From positions 69,629,183 to 69,693,182 of the forward strand of contig OX123182.2 in the NCBI GenBank assembly GCA_944739405.2: a DNA stretch of 64,000 nucleotides, written 5' to 3'. The notes beneath the pieces are model-generated. The model saw only the letters and a list, made by a program, of their open reading frames with translations, was not told the origin of the DNA and made no database searches. The translations under genes were made by a program, and so were the position numbers. This DNA comes from Euclidia mi (lineage: Eukaryota > Arthropoda > Insecta > Lepidoptera > Erebidae). The number at the start of each line of letters is the position of its first letter. The stretch's first letter is position 1. Shown here one piece after another: positions 53,401 to 64,000 of this stretch.

Positions 53401-54105
53401 AAATAAAAAAGAAACCGACTTCAAAAACACTAAGGAACTAAAAAGCAAAAAATAATTGGTTTTGGAGCAAAAAGTTTTGGAGTCGGTGCCAAGCCAAGTA
53501 TTTCTGATCTGACTATAAAACCTCTACACTTTTTATATAACTTTCGTTGTTGATAGAATAGGTAGTTTGTAATTTAGTAACTTTTAGCGTAAGGGCTTGG
53601 CACCGACTCCAAAACTTTTTCCTCCAAAACCAATAATTTTTTGCTTTTTAGTTCCTTAGTGTTTTTGAAGTCGGTTTCTTTTTTATTTAAAAATAATTTT
53701 TATTTTTTGCTTTTTAGACCGCTTTCTTAACTCGATTAGGCTGGGTTGTTATATCACAAAGATCTCATGGTTACCTTCCAGCTCTATAATCAGACCATGG
53801 AAATCATCCAGCATCATAGTCTATGTAAAAACGATTCAAACGAGCCCAAACTCGACGGCATTGGATTGTTATCGTCAAATCGCTTCAAGTGTGCTTATAA
53901 AGTTTGAAGGGTTCCTTCGATTTTTTCAGGATGCCATGATCAGATCCTGACCTGATGATCATGGGACCAACTGGGAGGTTTACTCTTTCAATCAAATTAA
54001 GAATTTTCGAAATCAGTCCAGGCGTCTTAGAGAAATCGGGGAACATACATAAAAAAAAAGATTCCGACGAATTGAGAACCTCCTCCTTTTTATGAAGTCG
54101 GTTAA
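53387..54105. mobile_element. Fold-back MITE with long inverted arms
   Basis: Arms 53387-53495 and about 53594-53706 are near-perfect inverted repeats of about 110 bp around a 98-bp centre (GAAACCGACTTCAAAAAC ... GGTGCCAAGCC against GGCTTGGCACC ... AGTCGGTTTC). A third, shorter copy of the end (GAAGTCGGTTAATT) stands near 54093-54105, after a block with GACGAATTGAGAACCTCCTCC. The larger element probably spans 53412-54105 with an internal inverted duplication of its left end. No transposase. Confidence 0.65.
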
Positions 54106-57100
54106 TTAATTTGTTTTTGAATAGCGTGAACAGTACAATCCTTGAAGTGATGAAGAAGGGTATAAGATTTTCTTTTGTATGTAGCTTTGAGATATTTGAG
54201 TCTGTCGGGATATGTTTTGAAGTCAATAGAAATATGTTTATTATCTCTAATGAGTCAGGCAAGTTTAGCTTACCTATTGATTTGCGATATACTTTATTAA
54301 TAGACCTATATTTAGCTCTCACTACGGACAGGCGCCTTATTTTTATTTAAATAATATACTAAACCTAATACCTTAAATAATTACTAGAAAGGCTGAACAC
54401 AGGTATAAATAGAAGTGTACCTTACGGCAAACCTTATAATTAATAAAACTGTAGTTTTCTTACGAATAATTACAAGTACAAAGTTCCATACAAAAAGTTT
54501 TACAGCAAGAAAAAAACAAAAGATAAAGCTCCAAACGAAAAAATTGGCTATCCATCAATCATCTTGTTATTGCCCTGTAAAAAATTTCCTTTCTATATAC
54601 ATAATTGCTTAATAATTAACTTTATTATTTTTCATACCAAACAAAACACGACTAACAAAATCTAAGTAGGCTGCAAATAATATAATTAGTTGAGTGCTTT
54701 TAGAGCCAAGACATTGTCATAATTTAACAAACAGGTAATAATTATTCTATAACTTGCATCATTTCCTTAATTAATACCGCAAAATTAATACCGTCATCAG
54801 GTAACGGCATGTGTACATGCTTTTGACATTATCTATACCTATTTGGGGCAGTACAAAAGCCTCTATTATACTGTTGGGACACATTTTCTTATAAATGAAC
54901 CAACCACAAAGTGAACAGATATGGAAAAATATTCATATTGAAAGGTTGGAAGCTCGTTTCAGGTTGCCTCTTGTGCCTTCCGTCGTATTGGAAATAAAGA
55001 TAGCACAAATTACCACGTCACCGTTTTTGACGTTTTGTTTACTTACGTACCTTGTTTGTTTGGGGGCGTAAATCGTTTTCTCGGCAAAGAAGTAAGTACC
55101 TACCTACATTACTGTGATTAGTACGCGATGATAAGTTTATACAGCATATTATTATTATTTATTTTAAGGCACATTTCACTTTGTTTAAGTCACTCCAAAC
55201 ACGTAAGAATATAACTAAAATAAGCCTAAATACTAAAAATATGAATTCTAATAACGAAAGTTTTAGAATTTCTCATTTATTTAAAGGCCTCTGTCTCCCA
55301 AGAGTCTGAATAAGATATTTCAAGTGTCAAAACACAAAATTTTATTTGTCAACATTCTAATTTAGTAAGTACAAACGACGTCTCCAATATCTTGCTATAC
55401 AATAACTGAATATCTGAGATTATTTATATCTACGGAATAAGCCACTTGTCAGTCGTTAGCTACGGTACATCTAGTAAGTATTATAAGTGTACTCGCAATT
55501 AGAGAGCGTGAGACACATATGTGTTATGTGACAGTGGCTCAGAAGCCGGCCTCTTATACGCAAGGATTAAATCGGCGCACATTCCAACAGAGATTCAGCG
55601 AGTGCCTCGCCCTCCGAGCCACTATACGACAAGCTACACTCCTCACGCTCCACACAATTTATACCAGCGCCGAGTTTCACTCACAAACTTGAATCACTTC
55701 GCCCTACTGCATAAATAAATTAAGCCTGCAAAAATAATTCACCCACAAAAGTCTCGACCTCTTACTCTGGCTGCCAATGTTTTAACAAAAGAAGGATTCT
55801 ACGCGAAATATATTGAAAAGTATTGAAACTTTGTAGAATGTACAAGAATTTATACAACATTCAAGAAGGCAAATCAAAGCAAATTCTTCTTTTGACAAAA
55901 GCATTTCAGCGTAGAGACGTGAGCGGTGACCCAAAAATTTGCTCGCACCTCATAAAAACACAGGTCTCAAATATCTTTAGTGAGTGTTTATTTAGTAAGT
56001 TACTTTCTGTACGATGTACATATTTCGTATACTATCGGATTAATTGTATTTTCATAATCTTCGAGAGTAAATGTTATAAAGGCCATCATGAGAAACCTCA
56101 TTTACGTACATTGATTAATCATGCAGTGCTCAGTTGTGTTGCATTAAATGAAAAAACATGATGTTTGCGGGTAAACAGCATAATTTAAAACCTATTTCAC
56201 ACTCAATTTTACCGAGCGAAATCACAACTCCGTGCATTCAGCACGGAACGGGAAATTAGCAGCGGTGCTTTGCGTATTATTTATTATAGAACGGCTCAGT
56301 GCGGTTAGCACTCCATCAATTTTCATATTGTGTTACTGCCATTTCAAGGACTGTAGTAATCAAGCTATAGGTCAGCTGGCTTGTTACTTTGATGAATGTA
56401 ATCTGTTAACTATTTGTAGTAGTAGTCGTATGTTGTGATGTAGGCGTGTGAAGGCATTTTGCGCTTGCGTGCAAAGGCACTGAAGTCCCGTAGGACATGA
56501 AACTCGGCTGGCACGCTTCAATTACATTCCATATACGCTCTCAGAATCGGCAACAAAGGTAACTCTCCTAGTCTGGAACGACTGTCATTCAATTTAATAT
56601 CATTTTATAACATATTTTAATATACGGCTCGAGCTTTATTTATTTCCATGACTTGTATTTTTACACAAATATGCGTACTCATAAAGTTCACTAAGTTTCA
56701 CTGGCAACAAAAGAAATAATAAAATATCAAGTTATGAATAGCAAAAATGTAAACGATCCAGATCATGCGCTACATTGAGTAGGTTGAACGAGTTCATTTG
56801 TACACTGACGAGGTTTAATGACTAACTATACATCTCTTACTATCTGCGTGTTACAGTTATAATACAGCGATTGAAAATACTTGTGCCAAAATTGTTCACC
56901 CTTTTCTCAAAGACAGCATACTTTTCATTAACATTTGAAACAGTGAAAATCCAGAGCTAATTCCTCATTGAAGAAATCTCTTTAATTATCCGCATACCTT
57001 ATTTAAAAGATGTTCCAAATTACTTTTTCTTCTCAAAAATACGCAGAGACAAATTGGAAAGGATCGTAGGCCCGTTAAGTAATGTTTATAGTTTGGAGAA

Positions 57101-58440
57101 TTATGTTATAAACGGCAATATCGAGGGGCGCACTAGTTAAACACTCGGTACCTAATCGTTTCGATTCCAATAAAGAAATGCGAATTGAAACTTGAAAGAA
57201 GGATAGTCTCGGGGCCCGAATGTAATTGTCCGTGCTCGAAGCAAACGATTTCTTTTGCTTATTGCCTCCGAGGGTTTCTTGCAATTCTCTTAATGTTATT
57301 CTCTGACAACTGAATTTTATGACGTCAGAATAAGAGAAACGTATTAAATTAATAGAAAAACTTCGCTTACAAAACGTTATTCTAAAAATTCATTTTGTTT
57401 TCAACAGTCTCAACATATTGGGTCTACATTTTTTACTTTTTGTAACATACGCATACGTATGAAATACACAGAGATTAATAGTTCTACCGGACGGTACCTA
57501 TCGAAAAACGCTCAACACTATTGTCAATTTGTTCAACACATGATGTTTGTTTGTTTTGTTTTTCGTGTGAGTGTGTGGCCAACTCTGGTGTCGGAGTTTT
57601 TCAGATGAATATAATATAATTATGATGTTTTGTTATAATTAACTCGTGCATACATTTAACTTCATTGGTCTATATATTGCTAACCGAGTTGAAAAACGTG
57701 ATATATATGGATATAACAACGTACATAAGGAGTAATTACAAAGATAAAACACGCGTAGTAATTAAAAACCGTTTTTATATCGACTACAATAAAAGTTTAT
57801 ATCATTTGAACGGAAATAAGTGGATATCGATCCGAAATATCTTCGAGCAAACAGACTCGCCCACTGCACGGGACCATTTGCCTTACTTTAAATATATTAA
57901 TGGTTCAAGTTAGATAAACTTCGGCGTTAGAATTCGGACCCGCGGCGATGATATTTCTATAATTATAAATATTGATTAGGTAATGAATTAGATTTTACTT
58001 GAGATCTACTCCAAGGACGTTGCGAAATATTTGGAAACGAGACATTCAGGCAGGAGTAATGAGACTTTACTCTTATTTAAGTGATCAGGGAAAGGAAACC
58101 TCTCTATACATGATTATTCCAAGTTAAATGTACATGTTTAACTACATGACCCCTTTGTATCATGAATAATGAATTTGAACCTTGCCTACTCCGGCGGGAT
58201 GTTGTTTAGTATTATGGCAATTATTTTGATGCAACATGAATTAATACTTTATCGCATCTTAAACCAGAAATAATAAGCGACGCTGTTTCATAAGCTACGG
58301 CATTATGCTAAGATATAATATTTCGGACTATAGTACACATTCAATTACAGAAAGAGGAGAGAAGCAATTCAGTAATAATCTCAAACAACATGTAATCTCT
58401 TAAGAACTCCTATAAAAACAAATATCGTTTTAGTAAAGTT
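54106..58440. other. Long stretch without recognisable genes
   Basis: 4.3 kb of AT-rich DNA. An 82-codon + frame at 57665-57913 (contains IDYNKSLYHLNGNKWISIRN) has no domain I recognise. Other frames are short. No repeats were identified with confidence. Confidence 0.4.
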
Positions 58441-58446
58441 ACTTAG

Positions 58447-58858
58447 GTACTAAGATCATCATCATCATCATCGCCCTAGCCTTATCCCGGTTGCATCCAA
58501 GACTTACATGCCTTGGAGCCCGAGGTCCGCTTACTGGTCTCACCATATATGACAGAATATCAACTTTTCCACAGAGTGACTGCCGTCTGACCTCCGCAAC
58601 CCGAAGGGATAGCGATATTCCATGGTTTAGACCAGTATCAGTTTATTTGAGGGTACTGACTCCCCGTAACGACTGTCAAAGATCTTCATGACAGCCGGGA
58701 CCGACGGTTTAACGTGCTATCCGAGGCACGGGGCAAGCGATAATTAACAATTTAATACGCACTTAACTTCGAAAAGTCATTGTTGCGCGCCGTGGATTCG
58801 AACCCGATACCCCCCTGCATGGCAGTCCGTTGGTATCTCCACTAGGCTATCTCTGCCT
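58447..58858 (-). repeat. tRNA-derived SINE, near full length
   Basis: On the - strand the head reads GGCAGAGATAGCCTAGTGGA (A-box like), with GGGTTCGAATCC (B box) about 45 bp on: the internal promoter of RNA polymerase III. The body follows (TTAAACCGTCGGTCCCGGCT, GGAGGTCAGACGGCAGTC) and the tail is (GAT)n at 58451-58468. Related fragments are at 18490, 22575, 40670, 50010, 52425 and 58986. The (GAT)n tail resembles that of the LINE at 53090, a possible partner for mobilisation. Confidence 0.85.
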
Positions 58859-58985
58859 CCTTCAGTTCTCAATAAGTATAAGGTATAATAAAGATTGTGA
58901 AAAGTGTGAAGAGCATGCATGAGGAATCTGATGGGAGTGAATGAAGCAAGAGAGGTATGTCAGGATCGTTGCAAATGGCGTTCCG

Positions 58986-59060
58986 TACCAACGGACTGCC
59001 AGGTAGAGGGTCTACCTGGCAGTCCGTTGGTATCTCCACTAGGCTATTGCTGCCTTACTT
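58986..59060 (-). repeat. SINE head with perfect fold-back
   Basis: TACCAACGGACTGCCAGGTAGA (58986-59007), loop GGG, then its exact reverse complement (59011-59032), which runs on into the SINE head (TCTCCACTAGGCTATTGCTGCC). The right arm is ordinary SINE sequence; the left arm is an inverted copy of it. Confidence 0.93.
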
Positions 59061-60639
59061 AGGTACCAAGATAAGAGTAGAAAATTGTATGAGGTAGCAA
59101 ACAACAAGAGTCGTGCATCCAATACATTATTATGAATATAGGAGAGCTATCGGAACACAGACAATTAGGTAGTTGTCCGAAGTATCTGCTCCGTAATAGC
59201 TGCTCCTTTTGCCTCCACTAAAAACTGATGGCGCGGAAACAGAACGAAATGAACGAGCGATGACTTTCGTTTTCTTATAATTCTTTGTATTGTTCCGTAA
59301 CCTGATCTAACGACAACCATCCTATTTTTTTATTGTATTAGGAAATACACAAGCGGGCATTGGCATAAAACCGAAAGTAAGCGCAAGGGAAAAAGGAAGC
59401 GACGCTTGTGATTTAAATCGGGACTTCTATTGTATAAAATTTTATTATATCGCCGCGGGTCTTCGATGAGTCCAAACAAAATTGATTCCTAAGAAGTGCT
59501 ACATACTTATCGGCAAGTGACTAACGGATGTTATCGTTCCACTTTCCTGAACATAAATAATCAAGCAACCCTCACGTATGTAATTCAACGAGGGGACCGC
59601 CGAAAGCGTGGGTTGAGGTGTTTTATTATACACTCATGGTTCACTGATGACCGCTCTAAGTCACATGTGGTGAGAGGGATCTGGTTTCTTGTTGGAAATT
59701 GCCCTCTTTTTTTTTGCCATAAACTCAAACTATTCGAGTTAAGCTGGTAAAAGCCAAACGTCTTATACCTAACCCAAACAAAACTTGCCTGAAATATATC
59801 TACGACGCACGAACCAGTATTAGTTTTAAATTAAGTATCTTGGAAATACTACAAGCTGAATAAAAATCGTATCTATAAAATCGCGCATCCTTTATTTAAT
59901 CATGTATGCGCAGCAATAAAAATTAAACTTGTTCGAATTTTATTCATATATTCGCTTATTCATATAGCAAACTGTGTCAATTTAAAATGCAGAATAAATC
60001 CAATCTGATCGGCATACAGTTCTTGTCATCAGAATATATTAAAGACGTCTTTATATTATGTAAATGACATAAAGTGGACAAACCCTCTAGATGAATATTA
60101 ATAATTATTCAGAATAGGAGGTGCGCTATCAAGATAACTGATTAAGTGGACCGTTCGTTCCCACTGACCCAGGTTGGTATTGAATAAAGACAATGTATAT
60201 AACTTTGAAGGCTTTCGCGGTGAGTGGTCGATGTCATTACCGTATTGGTTTAGGGCTGACAGGCGGAAGGTCTCGAACCAACAACATCGCCCGATCCAAT
60301 GGACGGGTATAGATACAGATGCCTACAGTTACGACCAATAAACGATTATTTGCAAAATATCAGCCCTTTGAGCTCGCTCTATTACTGCATCAAATTGTGT
60401 GTGTACCTGCTACACATTATGCATAGTCAGTTTAGAACAATAGTGAAACTTGAATGTTACGTCACTCGTAAGTGCCTTTACAAAAGACATAATATGTACA
60501 TATTATAAACTTTATTGTATATGACAATGTATTAAATCGAAAAAACGATTTATATTTTACAACATAAATTATCCTGAAAATTAGACCTATTTTACAAATA
60601 AAAGTTTTCCAGGTAGTAGAGCCTCGCTGGTTTCAGCAC
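59061..60639. other. Intergenic DNA, no gene seen
   Basis: AT-rich. An 84-codon + frame at 59496-59750 (contains IQRGDRRKRGLRCFIIHSWF) is of unknown nature. Nothing else recognised. Confidence 0.4.
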
Positions 60640-60912
60640 GAATGGGCCGGCTCGACCGGGGAAGTACTACCCTCTCACAGAAAATCTACGTAAAGTAACA
60701 GTACCCAAACTGTTGCGCTTCGTTCGGTGAGTGAAAGTGCCGGAGGCCCATCCCCTATTCCTTCTCCTTCATCCCATTCCTCCTCCTGTCCCTTTTCGGC
60801 GGCAACGCACTTGTGACTCCTGTGGTGTTGCTTGTGTCCATGGGCGGCGGTAATTGCTTACCATCAGGCGATCCGTCTGCTCGTTTGCCGCCTAATTTTA
60901 TATAAAAAAGCA
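60640..60912 (+). mobile_element. Retroposon 3' end (LINE or SINE)
   Basis: CCTTTTCGGCGGCAACGCACTTGTGACTCC, GTGTCCATGGGCGGCGGTAA and CATCAGGCGATCCGTCTGCTCGTTTGCCGCC, followed by a short TATATAAAAAA tail. This is a very common lepidopteran retroposon 3' end. 5'-truncated. Confidence 0.75.
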
Positions 60913-63420
60913 CATCAATGAAATACATAGTTCGCAATTTTCGCTCGGTCGTTATCGACAGACTCAATAAACACGAAGCAAGTAACGCTCGAGCTCTCGA
61001 GCTCATATCCATTTAAATCCGACAGTATGGCTAATATATATTAACAGAATTCATTTCGCCATTGAATTGCAATATTAATTAAATGCTGAATAAACTCGTT
61101 AATAGTTAACATTCATTATAATTAGTTTTAATTTAACATTTATTAATGATTTAATGTGACTATGCATGGAAGTTCATTTCATTGAATAAATAATTTGATT
61201 ACTAGTTATCGATCGCAGCTCTATACAAAACACTTGTATTTTCACTCAGGGTCATTTTGGCCAAATGACAGATAGAAGCAAGACAACAGTACAGATCTGC
61301 TATGCTCTACATTACTGGGGATGACTGATATCACTGTTTTTTTTAAATCCCCAAGTCCTTGTTTATCAGTGCAGCCGTATAAAACGTATACAAAGCTATA
61401 GGTACGTTTTATGCATCAATATTCACACTACAGTAATTTTTCATGTTTGTTTGAGCGACACCGATTACACGCGTGAAAACAAGTATTCAAATTGCCATTG
61501 CAAATCGTTTGTGTATGTGTGAAATCAATCCTCTGCGGGATTAGTTTTGCATCCGTAAAAAATGAGTAACAATTTACGCATTTTTGCAAATGATTTAAAA
61601 CTATTTTCTCCGAATTCGAATTTTCCATTAAGGACAGGTAGATGTAAGCGATCGGCGTTCAATTTATTTGATGCCTAATACCCACGACAAATTATACGAC
61701 TAAGCAAACTATGAAATGAAAGCCAAATAATTAAAAAAAATATATCAGTTATATGCAGTATTTCGTTACAAAGTCGACTTGCCAAGCGTAAGTGGTCAAT
61801 GAATTTGATAAACTTGCAATAAGCCAACATAGATATTAGACATTAAAAGACACGATTGACTGAGAACTGAGCCGCGGTCCATAAAAGTATGAAAGATAAT
61901 CCAAAGTAGGCTACTTTATATACAAGAACTCAGAGTCCAATGATTTATTTGCTTAAACATTTCATTCAAAACTCTTTATAAATCCTGTATTACCTACCTG
62001 ACTAACCTGAAAAGAAACATCTGCAACAAACGCATGGATTTTAGAGTCTATACAAGACTGAGCCTTTTAACGGTTCTACATCAGCAAATCTTCTGTTAAC
62101 CATAGGCTTGCAACCGACTGCATTCCGCATAAATTCACCACAAAATCGCCCGATGATTTGCTTTTGGGGTAACCGTACCGTGCAACTCGCGTATATTGTT
62201 TCCGTGTTAGTACACAAATATATTCCTGGCGCGGGCGATTGCCTTTATAATATCTATCTTTTATGTGTCTTGAATAGTGTATGTTTTAGAATGCTTACAA
62301 TAATACTGAGACTAACGTGTTATTTCGTATCACAAACGTCTTGTCACGTCTTGCACTTTACAAAGATACAGTCTTAACAACACGTCCAAGTAGCCAACTC
62401 ATTTACAGAATCCCAAGGCACTGTCATTAGTCTGGAGGTTAAAAGTTTGGAGTGCATTAAAAATAGCACAGACACAACCGAAACAGTCTAGACGGTTATA
62501 CGGAGTTGCTGAATGCGTGACAGAGAGATGCGGAATTATGATACAATGCAATGTTCGGCATATTGCTGCCAAATCGTTCTACTGTTGCAATAGCTAAACG
62601 GTTTTATAGGCCTTGCTTTTAGGAATTACTTGGGATGATAATTGATGATACTTTCTCCTTCAGACACCGTATTAGATATTTTGTAAATAGAGTTCCTGGG
62701 TATAATATTTAAAAAACTGCGCAATATTGCTGTTATAATATTTATCACTCAAGTACTAATATGTCAATTATTTATTCAATACTGCATTAATACAATACTT
62801 CATGGATAGGAGCACTAAAACCAATAATAATGCCGCAAGGACTTGCTTGAGAGGCGGTCCTAAAAGTAGCTACAGTGCGCCATTTCCAATTCTCTTCAAA
62901 CGTCTTATACATATCCTGTTAAATGTTACCTGTCCGTCAAATATTTACATTATGTTGTAACAGTGAGCTATTTCATCATAATGTAAATTAAGATATACTA
63001 TATCTTGACATTACTAACAAAAGGCGTATACATGTCGCAGTCTACCTCAAACGAAACAAATATTTACTAAGTTTCCTCATTTCTGGGCCCATTCCTATAC
63101 AACAGATTAAACAAGATTCCTTTGCAAATATTATTTAAATTATTTTAACTAAAATAAAAATAAAAAAATTGCACCTTAACAATGTTTTGATTTCATGTTT
63201 TATATAACACTAGGCTATAGGTTAAAAGTGTATAATCATTTTGATTAACAACTAATACCTATGCTTAGATAAATTAATATCTTGTATTATAGGCATCAGC
63301 GCCCTCCCTCAGTAGAACAAGTAGCCTTTTGTAAGAACTATTGATCAATAAATTTACAATTATTATGCGTAACATTTTTGTCATCGTTATACATAGTATA
63401 CATTTGTAGTATTATATTTA
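60913..63420. other. Intergenic DNA, no gene seen
   Basis: 2.5 kb of AT-rich sequence with no recognised feature. Confidence 0.45.
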
Positions 63421-63427
63421 TTAGAAT

Positions 63428-63502
63428 GAGTGTGTGTGTGTGTGAATGCGTGCATGCGTGCTGGCGGGCGTGTGTGCATGTGTGAGTGTGCGTGTGTGTT
63501 GA
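63428..63502. repeat. GT-rich microsatellite
   Basis: Interrupted (GT)n/(GTGC)n run: GTGTGTGTGTGTGAATGCGTGCATGCGTG and onward. Confidence 0.85.
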
Positions 63503-63519
63503 TCATGGCGTCTTCTCCT

Positions 63520-63915
63520 ATTATTACCAGACACGGTGCATATATGTTGCTGTTTGCTGACCATATTATGTGTTTTAGTAATTATTATAGATAGTAGGAA
63601 TAGCTGACGTACTGTAAATACTCCACATTCCCTATATAATTCAGTAGGCGCTGTGTATTTAGGTTTAAAATAGGTGATTTTTAATAATGCCCTTTGAGCT
63701 CTTTCAGCAATCATACTGTAAGTTTTTGCAGATCCTCGTTATTTTCATAACGAAGGAATTGGCACAGTAGTACCAATTCCTACTATACATACCTAAGTTG
63801 TTTAAATATATGTATATATAAGTTTCCTACTCCTATTTGATACATTTTCTATATGCTTTTTAAACTTCATATTTTTGTCGTATATGACACCTAAATATTT
63901 AATAGAATTTGCTGA
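63520..63915 (-). pseudogene. Non-LTR reverse transcriptase remnant, window edge
   Basis: On the - strand, SIKYLGVIYDKNMKFKKHIE at about 63915-63856 is the post-palm IKYLGV motif of non-LTR reverse transcriptases. After stops and a frame change, IAERAQRALLKITYFKPKY and TELYRECGVFTVRQLFLL at about 63714-63600 match the C-terminal region of the same class. Several stops lie between them, and the N-terminal part lies outside the window or is lost. Heavily decayed. Confidence 0.7.
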
Positions 63916-64000
63916 AGATATAAACCACTATTTTTTAATTAGTACAAAAACTTTAAGGACATATAAGCGTATATGTGACATAAGAATTTCATAATATCTA

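Noticed and set aside
54111..54350. 79-codon frame and its antisense partner
   Set aside because: Low-complexity AT-rich sequence next to a MITE; no support.
57665..57913. 82-codon frame in AT-rich DNA
   Set aside because: Briefly considered as a FLYWCH-like or viral-derived domain, but the cysteine/histidine pattern is missing.
59496..59750. 84-codon frame with RGDRRKRGLRCF
   Set aside because: No family match that I can support and no gene context.
60235..60310. tRNA B-box-like GGTTCGAGACC on the - strand
   Set aside because: No matching A box or cloverleaf could be drawn, so not a tRNA gene.

Overview
The window looks like nuclear DNA of a moth or butterfly (Lepidoptera). It is AT-rich and gene-poor, and packed with transposon families and retroposon tails typical of that order: BEL/Pao and Ty3/Gypsy LTR elements, a piggyBac relative flanked by TTAA, a Penelope-like element, tRNA-derived SINEs with (GAT)n tails, and several LINE 3' ends. 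No prokaryotic features are present. I found no functional tRNA or rRNA gene and no CRISPR array.

Layout. 0.4-1.0 kb: an internally deleted PIF/Harbinger element that keeps the first part of both of its genes. 2.0-10.3 kb: BEL/Pao copy 1 (+ strand), with an open gag and a broken pol; its 3' LTR is split by a 0.9-kb fold-back insertion. 11.3-12.0 kb: a 5'-truncated Penelope-like element between identical 187-bp inverted arms. 13.1-16.7 kb: a Gypsy copy with its pro-RT-RNase H block deleted and a 74-bp hairpin inside gag. 17.3-18.0 kb: a LINE 3' end with a perfect 15-bp target duplication. 19.5-21.9 kb: a rearranged piggyBac relic with a DNA transposon nested in it. 24.1-31.0 kb: BEL/Pao copy 2 (- strand). 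31-40 kb: intergenic DNA with LINE debris and a minisatellite.

41.36-48.16 kb holds the one clear host gene, a five-exon chaoptin-like leucine-rich-repeat (LRR) gene on the + strand. Its splice sites, signal peptide, LRR array, C-terminal cysteine cap and GPI-type tail can all be followed. Its reading frame is broken by three in-frame stops and one single-base deletion in a T run. It is either a recently lost paralogue or a gene damaged by assembly or sample errors. About 300 bp upstream, in divergent orientation, is a 115-codon ORF for a possible small membrane protein. From 48.2 kb to the end the window is mostly unannotatable intergenic or intronic DNA with SINE and LINE fragments, one candidate TATA promoter plus first exon near 51 kb, and a degraded LINE reverse transcriptase running off the right edge.

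I see no convincing new multi-gene system. The observations most worth following are the lesions in the chaoptin-like gene, the two tight hairpins that look like template-switch products (14.2 and 59.0 kb), the internal inversion plus nested insertion in the piggyBac relic, and the perfect Penelope inverted arms. Family names rest on motifs read by eye; no database search was possible.
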